Of a stretch of 64,000 bases of DNA, positions 50,911-58,513 are shown one piece after another. A program made the position numbers and the translations under genes. The notes below the pieces were generated by a model. The model did no database searches. It had not been told where the DNA came from and was given only the letters and a program-made list of their open reading frames with translations. The DNA comes from Streptosporangium canum (GTDB lineage Bacteria > Actinomycetota > Actinomycetes > Streptosporangiales > Streptosporangiaceae), in NCBI RefSeq assembly GCF_900113865.1, contig NZ_FOQY01000037.1:20369-84368 (forward strand), given 5' to 3'. Position 1 is the stretch's first letter; each line of letters opens with the position of its first letter.

Positions 50911-52869
50911 ATGAGTGGAAGCGCACCGGAGTTGAATGCTGAGCTGATCGTGGACAGCGCCGTGCCCCTGCATCCGGTGATCTCCCCGGACGGTCGCTGG
51001 GTCGCCTACGCGGTCACCACGACCGGAAGGCGGGAAGAGCACCCGACCAGCGCACTCTGGGTCACCGCCGCTGACGGGAGCTCACCCCCCAGGAAGCTGA
51101 CCGCGGGGACGGCGAACGACTCCGTCCCGCGATGGGCGCCGGACTCGACGTCGCTCTTCTTCGGGTCGGATCGGATGGAGCGGGGCGTCCGCCAGCTACA
51201 CCGGATATCGCTCGACGGCGGGGAGCCCGAGACCCTGACCGCTTGGAAGGGCGGGATCTCCGATCATCTCCCGCTCGGCGACGCCCACATGGTCGCTGTG
51301 GTCGCCGAGGACGAACCGACCGAGGAGGACGAGCACAGGAAGATCGAGCGCGACGACGCGATGGTGTGGGGAGAGCGGGTGCCCTACAGCCGGTTACGGC
51401 TGCTCGACCTTGACACTCTCCAGCTCCGGGTGGTGGACGGACTCGGCGACAGGCATGTCGTCGAGGTGGTCCAGCGACCGGACGGCGGCCCTTTGGCGGT
51501 CATCAGCTGGGCCTGCCCGGAGATCGATCCCGGCACTTCCACTGCCGAGTTGCACGTGGTCGATCCCGGGACCGGTGCGGTTCACGATCTCGGCCGGATC
51601 GAATTCGAGGCGTCCTCGCCGACCTGGTGGAGCCTTCACGACACCTGGCGTGTGGCCTACCTGGCGGTGACCCCGCCCGGCCCGGTCGGCGGCTTGGCCG
51701 TCTTCGACGTCACCGTACCCGCGGCCGATACCGCGGGCGAGCATCGCAACCTGACCGCGGGCATGGCCGTCTGCCCGACCGAGTTGGTGCAGGTCGCGGA
51801 CGGCCCGCCGCTGGCGCTGTTCGCCGACGGGCTCGACACCGCGATCTACCGGCTCGATCCCGGCCTGCAGCGCTTCGGGCGTGTGTCCACGCGGGACGGC
51901 CTTGTCGATTCGCTCACGGTGAGCCGCTCGGGTGAGGTGGTCGCCGCGCTGGCGAGCACGGCCTACGAGCCGATGGACGTTCACGCCGGCCCTCCCGGCG
52001 GTCGGCTGGTCCGGCTCAGCGACACCAGGCCGGAGCTGCGCCAGATCAGGTGGGGAACCCAGGAACGACTCTCCTACAAGGCATCCGACGGACTCGACCT
52101 TGACGGGCTCTTGATCCTGCCTGTCGGCAAGCGCCGACAGGACGGCCCGTTCCCGCTCATCACCCTGGTGCACGGCGGTCCCGATGATCGATACGCCGAC
52201 GAGTTCAATCTCGGCTCTTACCCCTCGGGGCAGTGGCTCGCGACCGCGGGATACGCGGTCTTCCTGCCCAACCCGCGAGGCGGTACGGGACATGGCCACG
52301 AGTTCGCGGCGGCGGTCGCGGGCCAGGTCGGCATGGACGAATGGACCGACATCATCAGCGGGATCGACCTGCTGATCGCTGACGGGGTCGCGGATCCGAA
52401 TCGGCTCGGAATCGGCGGAGGGAGCCATGGCGGATTCATGGCCGCGTGGGCGATCGGGCAGACCGACCGGTTCAAGGCCGCACTGATGGGCGCCGGGATC
52501 AGCGACTGGGGAATGCAACAGGCGACCGGTGAACTGGGAACCTATGACTCCGGGCTCAGCGGCAGTCGCGGCTGGGAGGGGCCCGGCCCGCACCACCACG
52601 ACCGGCTCAGCCCGATCTCGTTCGCCTCGAAGATCCGCACCCCGGTTTTGATCCTGCACGGGGAGAACGACACGAATGTGCCGCTCGGCCAGGCGACGTT
52701 CTTCCATCGCGCGCTGCGTCACTTCGGCGTCGAGCACGCGTTCGTCGTCTACCCGCGAGAGGGACACGCGATCAGGGAGCGCAACCACCAGATCGATCGA
52801 CTCCGGCGTACTCGCGAGTGGTTCGACCGATGGCTCGGTGACCCGGCATCGGATCAGAACCGGATCTGA
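50911..52869 (+). CDS. S9-family (prolyl oligopeptidase-like) peptidase
   Basis: A 652-residue cytosolic serine peptidase. The N-terminal beta-propeller (PVISPDGRWVAYAVTTTG and similar blades) covers a C-terminal alpha/beta hydrolase domain with nucleophile Ser in GIGGGSHGGFMAAWAI, Asp in ILHGENDTNVPLGQ and His in VYPREGHAIRERNHQI. This is the acylaminoacyl-peptidase/dipeptidyl-peptidase arrangement. GGAAGGG precedes the ATG. No signal peptide is seen. It is the first gene inside the segment bracketed by the 141-bp repeats. Confidence 0.94.
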   Translation: MSGSAPELNAELIVDSAVPLHPVISPDGRWVAYAVTTTGRREEHPTSALWVTAADGSSPPRKLTAGTANDSVPRWAPDSTSLFFGSDRMERGVRQLHRISLDGGEPETLTAWKGGISDHLPLGDAHMVAVVAEDEPTEEDEHRKIERDDAMVWGERVPYSRLRLLDLDTLQLRVVDGLGDRHVVEVVQRPDGGPLAVISWACPEIDPGTSTAELHVVDPGTGAVHDLGRIEFEASSPTWWSLHDTWRVAYLAVTPPGPVGGLAVFDVTVPAADTAGEHRNLTAGMAVCPTELVQVADGPPLALFADGLDTAIYRLDPGLQRFGRVSTRDGLVDSLTVSRSGEVVAALASTAYEPMDVHAGPPGGRLVRLSDTRPELRQIRWGTQERLSYKASDGLDLDGLLILPVGKRRQDGPFPLITLVHGGPDDRYADEFNLGSYPSGQWLATAGYAVFLPNPRGGTGHGHEFAAAVAGQVGMDEWTDIISGIDLLIADGVADPNRLGIGGGSHGGFMAAWAIGQTDRFKAALMGAGISDWGMQQATGELGTYDSGLSGSRGWEGPGPHHHDRLSPISFASKIRTPVLILHGENDTNVPLGQATFFHRALRHFGVEHAFVVYPREGHAIRERNHQIDRLRRTREWFDRWLGDPASDQNRI

Positions 52870-52890
52870 CCCAGCCGTGCCGCCGTCGAC

Positions 52891-53106
52891 TCAGACGAGG
52901 TGTCCGTCCTGCAGGGGGAAGCTCAAAGCTCGGGTCTCGTCCGAGACCCCTCCGACAGCCTCACCGATGATGGAAAGCTGCCATATGACTGCGTCGCGGC
53001 GCATCGAGTCAGCAGCCCATACCTCAGGTGAGACGCCTTCGAGGTATGAAGCGATCTTCCTGGCGGCTTCCACGATGTCCACCAGATACAGGCCCTCACG
53101 CTGCAT
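52891..53106 (-). pseudogene. hepT: Truncated HepT-type HEPN toxin (DUF86)
   Basis: 71 residues, overlapping mntA by 11 bases. MQREGLYLVDIVEAARKIAS and DAVIWQLSIIGEAVGGVSDE are typical of the DUF86/HepT N-terminal half. After VSDETRAL the frame ends in unrelated SFPLQDGHLV. The expected helix with the RxxxxH(xY) RNase motif is gone, so the protein cannot be an active HEPN RNase of the usual kind. Confidence 0.8.
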
Positions 53107-53392
53107 ACAGCACCCGGGCGTCGGTAAGAACCTGGTCGCGGATGACCCAGTGGAGACCTTCCTTGGAGACCACATCGACCTTACGGCCCAGCAGACCTTC
53201 CAATTCCTCCTGGAACTGGAAGAACTCAAGCCCGATGTTGCTGTCAGGCTTCAGAACATAGAGGAGGTCAACATCACTGTCGTCTCCGTCCTCGCCACGA
53301 GCAACCGAGCCGAAAACAGCCAACTCGGCAATCTCGTATCTCTCGCACAGCTTGACCAACTGCGCGTGGACGGTCGTGAAGTCAACACTCAT
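53096..53392 (-). CDS. mntA: MntA-type minimal nucleotidyltransferase antitoxin
   Basis: A 98-residue Pol-beta-fold nucleotidyltransferase. The catalytic GSVARGEDGDDSDVDLLYVL holds Gly28-Ser29 and Asp40/Asp42. In type VII toxin-antitoxin pairs this enzyme AMPylates the HEPN toxin HepT on a tyrosine. AGGGGGG precedes the ATG. Its partner downstream is truncated, so this may be an orphan antitoxin that could still neutralise related toxins elsewhere. Confidence 0.9.
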   Translation of the reverse strand: MSVDFTTVHAQLVKLCERYEIAELAVFGSVARGEDGDDSDVDLLYVLKPDSNIGLEFFQFQEELEGLLGRKVDVVSKEGLHWVIRDQVLTDARVLYAA

Positions 53393-53746
53393 GGCCCCCC
53401 TGATTCCCAGGGTTTCACCTCAACCGCGATGCCAGGAGATGTGATGCCGTCAAAAAAGGCATGATTCCCGAAGATCAGAGGTCTCTGAAGCCGTCTGGTG
53501 CAAAGAGGAGAATGTGCTGACCTCCGGGGTCGGCACCGCCTTCGCGGACCCGGTCGGCCCGGCCGTTCCGGAGAGCGCCCCGACCGCCGCGACCAGCGTT
53601 TCACCGAGTTCCTCGCGCCACGGACATGCATGACCGTATCCATTCGCCGCAGCGTCTCCTCGGGTGAGGACGAGACCACCGTCCGCCACCTGTCGCGCTC
53701 GCCTCATTAACCATCACAAACCTGGGAGAATCGCTAGTCTGCGGCA
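53393..53746. other. Gene-free stretch between MntA and EEP protein
   Basis: About 350 bases. A minus-strand frame (53450-53707) is open but has neither SD nor recognisable product. The promoter of the secreted EEP protein (about 53700-53745) lies at the right end. Confidence 0.5.
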
Positions 53747-54769
53747 ATGTCATTCGATTATCGCTCTATTGGCGCGATAGCGCTGGTGGCGACCGCCGCG
53801 CTCACCACAGCCGCCCCCTCGGCCGCGCAGGCACACGAAGCACCCACGACCACGGCAGATCGCGTCTTACGGGTCTACAACAACAACATCGAGAATCTGG
53901 TCAGGAACAACGCCGACGGCTCGTGCACCCGGATCTCGGGTCCGGACCACCTCACGTCGATGCTGGTCGACGACAACGGCAAAACGGGCACCTCAGGCGT
54001 GCAGGCACCCGACCTCCTGATCGTGCAACAGGTACGTGGCACCGGACAGGCCACGGCGTACGCCGATCAGCTCTCGGCCAAGTTCGGCTATCCAGCAGGC
54101 ACCTACAAGGCGATCGTGGCCTGGGACGACCCCGAGGTGTGGGGCGGCACGCACAAATGCAGCCAGCAATCACTCGGCGACCTGAAGAAGAAGCAGACCA
54201 ACGGGATCCTCTACAACACCAGAACGCTGAGCCTCACGGCGGGCGACATCTCGAAGTACTGGAGCGCGGGCTGGCTGAAGCCCGGAACGTCCTACCGCGA
54301 TGGGGCCGGATGCACGCTGTACAAGCCGCCGAGCAACGACGCGAGCAGCGCCGACGAACACAAGTGGAAGCGCACGAGCGCCATCGCCGCGAAGTTCACC
54401 ATCAAGGCGACGGGAACGCCGGTGTTCGCCGCGACCATGCACCTCCCGGAACAGAACGGGGCGAACGCCTGCGCGGGTGCGGGCTCCGCGGGCATCGCGA
54501 AATCCGGCATCCATATCGGTGCGGACGCCACGAGCCTGCTGAACGCGTCAACGATCCGCGTGATCGGGATCGACGCCAATCGCACGGGCATCGCCCCGGC
54601 AACGCTCGGCGGCTTCGGCATGACCGGTTACGGAACGGAGGCGACCTCCGGCTCCAGGAAGATCGACTACCTGTTCGTCAAGGGCGCCGTGCAACCGTCG
54701 AGCATCGGCCACACGGTAGGCAGCACGAAGTCGAACCATCTCGCGCTGTACGGATTCGTCACGTTCTGA
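53747..54769 (+). CDS. Secreted endonuclease/exonuclease/phosphatase (EEP)-fold protein
   Basis: A 340-residue exported protein (signal peptide IGAIALVATAALTTAAPSAA). EEP landmarks in order are RVYNNNIENL, APDLLIVQQV, NGILYNTRTL, VFAATMHLP, VIGIDANRTG, KIDYLFVKG and SNHLALYGFV. The usual metal Glu of LQEV is Gln (VQQV) and the final SDH is SNH, so nuclease or phosphoesterase activity is uncertain. It lies inside the repeat-bracketed segment, convergent with prfH-rtcB. Confidence 0.82.
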   Translation: MSFDYRSIGAIALVATAALTTAAPSAAQAHEAPTTTADRVLRVYNNNIENLVRNNADGSCTRISGPDHLTSMLVDDNGKTGTSGVQAPDLLIVQQVRGTGQATAYADQLSAKFGYPAGTYKAIVAWDDPEVWGGTHKCSQQSLGDLKKKQTNGILYNTRTLSLTAGDISKYWSAGWLKPGTSYRDGAGCTLYKPPSNDASSADEHKWKRTSAIAAKFTIKATGTPVFAATMHLPEQNGANACAGAGSAGIAKSGIHIGADATSLLNASTIRVIGIDANRTGIAPATLGGFGMTGYGTEATSGSRKIDYLFVKGAVQPSSIGHTVGSTKSNHLALYGFVTF

Positions 54770-54978
54770 ATGGGTGAACCCGTAGGTCCTCTTGAAGGTG
54801 CCCGCCGCCCCGTGCTCGGGCAAGGCGGCGATTGGACACGTACGTGCGCACCCCGTACCGAGTTCGAAGCCGAACGGCACGACACGGCAGGTCCGCACCG
54901 CGCGTGCTTTTGCCCTGGCGATTCGCATACTGTCGGGTGCGATTCTCCTTCCGCGGTAGGGCATGGTCGGGTGGGCTG

Positions 54979-55638
54979 TCACGGTCGTCGGCGCGTCTGT
55001 TCCTGCGAAGCCAGGTCCTGCTTCGGCGTTTCCGGACGTTCGATACGGGTGGGGTTGCCGCGTACGAGCTCATCGTGGACGCGCCAGCGGGCGGTGGTGA
55101 CGGCACGCCCTGCCGTCTCGTCGCCCTCCTCGATGCGCTGTCGCAGCAGCCGCATGGCGATGCGCCGGTTGAGGCTGAACTGCCGCTCGGTGTCGACCAC
55201 GACGACGATCCCCGAGGGCCGGTGGGTCGCCCGTACCGCCGTGCTGGCCTTGTTTCGATGTTGACCGCCGGGGCCGCCGGTGCGGCAGGCGACGATGTCG
55301 ACGTCCGCCTCCGCGAACGTCGTGCGCGGGGTGTCGACCTGGCACGGTCGGGCGATGACGTACCAGTTCTTCCGGCCTGTGCCGGCCCGGTATGGGCTGG
55401 GGGCCTGCCAGCACAGGGTTCCGGTCCACGAGGCGGCGAACGCCTCGGCGCCGGTTCCCGATATCCGGATCAGGACCGATCGGTAGGTGTCGGGCCGGTC
55501 ACCGGGAACGGTCTCGGCCCGACGGGTCTCCAGATTTTGCCGGGTGGCGTCGGATTCCAGGCGGCGCAGCAGCAGGGCCAGCGCCCAGGCGCACTCCTGC
55601 GGGCCACGCCCGGCCGACAGGAGCAGGTGGACGCTCAC
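54979..55638 (-). CDS. prfH: Peptide chain release factor homologue PrfH
   Basis: A 219-residue class I release-factor relative without codon-recognition domain. The peptidyl hydrolysis loop is RTGGPGGQHRNKASTAVRAT. The GTG start overlaps the rtcB stop (GTGA), a fixed pairing across bacteria. PrfH releases peptides from ribosomes cut in the 16S decoding centre so that the RtcB partner can reseal the rRNA. The system is thought to counter ribosome-directed toxins. It is convergent with the EEP gene. Confidence 0.93.
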   Translation of the reverse strand: MSVHLLLSAGRGPQECAWALALLLRRLESDATRQNLETRRAETVPGDRPDTYRSVLIRISGTGAEAFAASWTGTLCWQAPSPYRAGTGRKNWYVIARPCQVDTPRTTFAEADVDIVACRTGGPGGQHRNKASTAVRATHRPSGIVVVVDTERQFSLNRRIAMRLLRQRIEEGDETAGRAVTTARWRVHDELVRGNPTRIERPETPKQDLASQEQTRRRP

Positions 55639-56825
55639 TGCCGGCCTCGCTTGCGGCGCTGGTCCCGCTGGGGTGCGGATCCGAGATCGGGTGTCTTGTA
55701 GGTGACCAGAGGGACCGTGGTGGCCACGGGCGTGGCCAGGTCATGGTCGACGAGGTCGGTGATCACCTGCTCGATGCGCTTGTAGGCCGTCGGCGCCTCC
55801 TCGAAGAGCAGCTGACGGTCTCCGCACACCACCAGCGAGCCCACCGGCGTGCGGCGCAGTTCCTCGACCGTGTGCTTGGCCCGGCCCCGGCGCAGGGCGT
55901 CCGCACGCGACATCTTGCGGCCCGCGCCGTGCGCGACGGAATGGTTGGCGTCCGGCCCGGCGTGGGCGGCCACGAGATAGGAGGGGGTGCCTCGCGTACC
56001 GGCGATGAGCACGTCGCGGCCGTCACCCGGCGCCGCCCCCTTGCGGTGCAGGTAGACCCCGTCGCGCACCTCGACCAGGTTGTGGCACTGGTCGACGAGC
56101 GGCTCGGCGGGCTCGGCCCCCAGAGCATGGGCGACCCGGGCGGCCATCAACCGCCGGTTGAGCGATCCCCAGCGTACGGCGTCGTCATGCATCGCCAGGT
56201 AGGCGCCGGGATCAGGGGCGGGGCCCGCGCCGTGGAGCGCGGTATGCGCCCGCAGGATCCGTTCGCCCAGCCCCCGGGAGCCGCTGTGGACGATAAGAAC
56301 CAGGTCGCCGCCGGCGAGTCCGAGACGGCTCGCGTGGCCCGGCTCGAAGACGGTCCCGATCCGCGCCAGCTCGACGAAATGATTGCCCCTGCCGACCGTC
56401 CCGAGGCCCTCGACGTGACCAGCGGGGATATCGCCCTTCACAACGGCCCAGGCCGGGTCGTCGGCGTCCCGCTCGGGATCCAGCGCGCGATCGAGGTCGG
56501 GGAAGCGGGCGGCGAGCTTCTCGGGTACGGCGCGCTTGAGCTTCATGGGGAACACGGCGATGCCGCAACCGATGTCGGAGCCCACCAGGAACGGGTACAG
56601 CACGGTCGATGCCATGGCGGCGCCGATGGGGGCGCCCTTGCCGGGGTGCAGGTCCGGCATGGCGGCGACGTGCGTCATGCCGTCGAGGGCGGCAACCTGG
56701 TGGCACTGCGCGAGGGCGTCGGACTCGATCCAACTCGTGGGGGAGGCGAACACGGTGACGGTGGCCGAACTCACGGCCGTGGTGGACGGCAGCGGGGACT
56801 CCTGCCGAAAGTGTTGCTGAGACAA
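55635..56825 (-). CDS. rtcB: RtcB-family RNA ligase (PrfH-associated type)
   Basis: A 396-residue GTP/Mn-dependent RNA ligase joining 3'-phosphate (or cyclic phosphate) and 5'-OH ends. Active-site segments are MPDLHPGKG, VGSDIGCGIAVF (metal Cys), GRGNHFVEL, VHSGSRGLG and HSVAHGAGRKMSRADA (guanylated His). It is the first gene of the rtcB-prfH pair, which repairs cut 16S rRNA. The ATG 56825 lacks a well-spaced SD (AAGGGAAG is 14 bases away). No RtcR activator is nearby. Confidence 0.94.
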   Translation of the reverse strand: MSQQHFRQESPLPSTTAVSSATVTVFASPTSWIESDALAQCHQVAALDGMTHVAAMPDLHPGKGAPIGAAMASTVLYPFLVGSDIGCGIAVFPMKLKRAVPEKLAARFPDLDRALDPERDADDPAWAVVKGDIPAGHVEGLGTVGRGNHFVELARIGTVFEPGHASRLGLAGGDLVLIVHSGSRGLGERILRAHTALHGAGPAPDPGAYLAMHDDAVRWGSLNRRLMAARVAHALGAEPAEPLVDQCHNLVEVRDGVYLHRKGAAPGDGRDVLIAGTRGTPSYLVAAHAGPDANHSVAHGAGRKMSRADALRRGRAKHTVEELRRTPVGSLVVCGDRQLLFEEAPTAYKRIEQVITDLVDHDLATPVATTVPLVTYKTPDLGSAPQRDQRRKRGRQ

Positions 56826-57697
56826 AAAGGTTCTCTTCCCTTAAAGGGGTATGGGCTGACAGCGTTGCGGGGCGCGTCAGCGCCGTGGCATCTCGGAGTG
56901 GCGGGGTGCTGTCCGTCAGAGCGTCATGGACACCACGTTCCCTGAGCCCACCACGTGAGGCAAGCGGTTTTGTCAACGGCCACGTGCGTGTGGGGCCGGC
57001 CCGCTTTTCCATGACCGCGGACACCCCGCAGGGCGACGCCGAAGGGCCACAGCCTGCATCACCTGCGCAGCACCACTTCCAGAGGTCTCCTACGGCGCCC
57101 CCTTTCCGCACTCGGGGCGCACGAGAAAATTCTCATCCGGCGGAGCCTGTGGCTCTGTCCTACTTCGGCTGATGTTTGACAGTGCAGTCCCAGGACATGC
57201 TTGACAGGTCCGTCTAGTGGATCTTGTCCTGGCTCATATCGTTACGGACGGGTCCGCTCCGCGCGCTTGGACGCCGGGCCGTTCCTTCCCGGCGTCCTCG
57301 GAGACGGCTTCGCGACGTGCCTGCCTGCCCGCGCCGGTCGGGCCGGCGATCGCGGGATCCTCAGCTCCAGGTCGCGTTTTTGAGGATCGTGGACAGGCCC
57401 GGCGTGTTCCACTGGTCGATGATCAGGATCTTCGACTGGGGGCGCCTCACCTTCGAGCCGCGGTCGCCTTCTCCCGGCTTCAGAACATCGAGATCTGATC
57501 CGTCATGGTTGCTGACCTGCGGTGATCGCCTGAAAGGCGTTCTGATCTGGGCTTTTGGCGTTTACTGCTTCTCATCGTTTCGTAGTGCTTCTCGTGCCCA
57601 TGTGCCCTGGGTGTGCCCTGCTCTCGTAGATCCGGGTGGTCCTGGACGAGCGCAGCAGCTGACCCGCCTTAGCCGGCAGAACTCCCACTGCCTGGGA
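56826..57697. other. Gene-free stretch containing repeat copy B
   Basis: About 870 bases between rtcB and the 271-residue protein gene. It contains the rtcB promoter region and repeat copy B (57481-57621). A plus-strand frame ending RLQNIEI in the repeat (57217-57498) lacks an SD and a known product. I see no firm gene. Confidence 0.55.
57481..57621. repeat. 141-bp dispersed direct repeat, copy B
   Basis: The partner of copy A (50698-50838), same orientation, ungapped, 82% identical. It marks the boundary between the rtcB-side segment and the Pycsar-like operon. Flanking sequence on either side is unrelated to copy A. Confidence 0.88.
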
Positions 57698-58513
57698 CTA
57701 CGGAACGCCTCCGAGATACCTTCCGTTTCCGTGATCGCTATCCGGTGATGGCTCCGCAACACCGTCACCAGACGTCGCGACCAGCCGATCCGCCAGTTCT
57801 GGACGCTCATAACCTCGGAAGACCCTGTTCAACTGGTGAATCAGGAGTCGGCGATGTTCCGGTCCCAGTTCCGCCAGGAAGAGCTCGATGAGCTCGGCCA
57901 CGGACGTCTCCCCCACTCCTGGCGCGCTCGGCTGCGTGCCGTGGCCGCTGGAGACCAGGTTGATGGCCTTCTCAAACTCGTCCCCGTGTTTCACCAGCTC
58001 CATCAGCTTTTTCGGATCCGATTGGAGCCACCACAGCCGTGCGATGGAGCCATCCCGCAACATCGTGTCCCGCAGGGCCGTCAGCCGGGTGACCTCGGCC
58101 TGCTGCGCCATTCGATGCCGTTCGGTTTCCAGATCTCTCGCCATCTGCTGACGGGCGAACTCGACCACCTCGGCCTCGACGCCGAGCACCGCACGTGCTC
58201 GGCGGAAGTATGGATGGGTCTCGACACGGCCCAGCGCCAGGTTGACCGCGCTCTCCGCCTCCTCCCGGTGGAGCACCGAGAACGGCGTGGCCGCCTGACT
58301 GGCGGCCACGATAAGTCTGTCACACACCGAGGTTTCGATATCGACGGGCAGTTCCGTTCCCCAGGGCAGGAGCCATGTGAGCGTGATTCGCGCCCGGAAT
58401 TCCCGGTTCTCCCGCTCGCTGCGCAGCACCTGCGCGAGCTCTGTATGGTGCGGGACGGAGTCACCCCGATGCCTGCGAGCCAGAAGCGTTTCCAGCCAGT
58501 CTAGGAATCCCAC
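57698..58513 (-). CDS. Unknown protein at the end of the Pycsar-like operon
   Basis: 271 residues, soluble. The middle (AESAVNLALGRVETHPYFRR, VEFARQQMARDLETERHRMA) is helical and could form a coiled coil, faintly like the stalk of SPFH/band-7 proteins. The C-terminal third has ELIELFLAELGPEHRRLLIH. I do not recognise a domain. Its start overlaps the end of the NLR-like gene by 13 bases, so it belongs to the same operon and probably to the same system. It might be an adapter or sensor. Confidence 0.72.
   Translation of the reverse strand: MGFLDWLETLLARRHRGDSVPHHTELAQVLRSERENREFRARITLTWLLPWGTELPVDIETSVCDRLIVAASQAATPFSVLHREEAESAVNLALGRVETHPYFRRARAVLGVEAEVVEFARQQMARDLETERHRMAQQAEVTRLTALRDTMLRDGSIARLWWLQSDPKKLMELVKHGDEFEKAINLVSSGHGTQPSAPGVGETSVAELIELFLAELGPEHRRLLIHQLNRVFRGYERPELADRLVATSGDGVAEPSPDSDHGNGRYLGGVP

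Noticed and set aside
56212..57111. A 299-codon minus-strand frame upstream of and overlapping rtcB
   Set aside because: Arg/Gly-rich out-of-frame shadow of rtcB with no SD or homologous motif.
57217..57498. A gene ending in repeat copy B
   Set aside because: No ribosome site, no recognisable domain, and only the last residues match the SnoaL-like gene end because both are repeat sequence.
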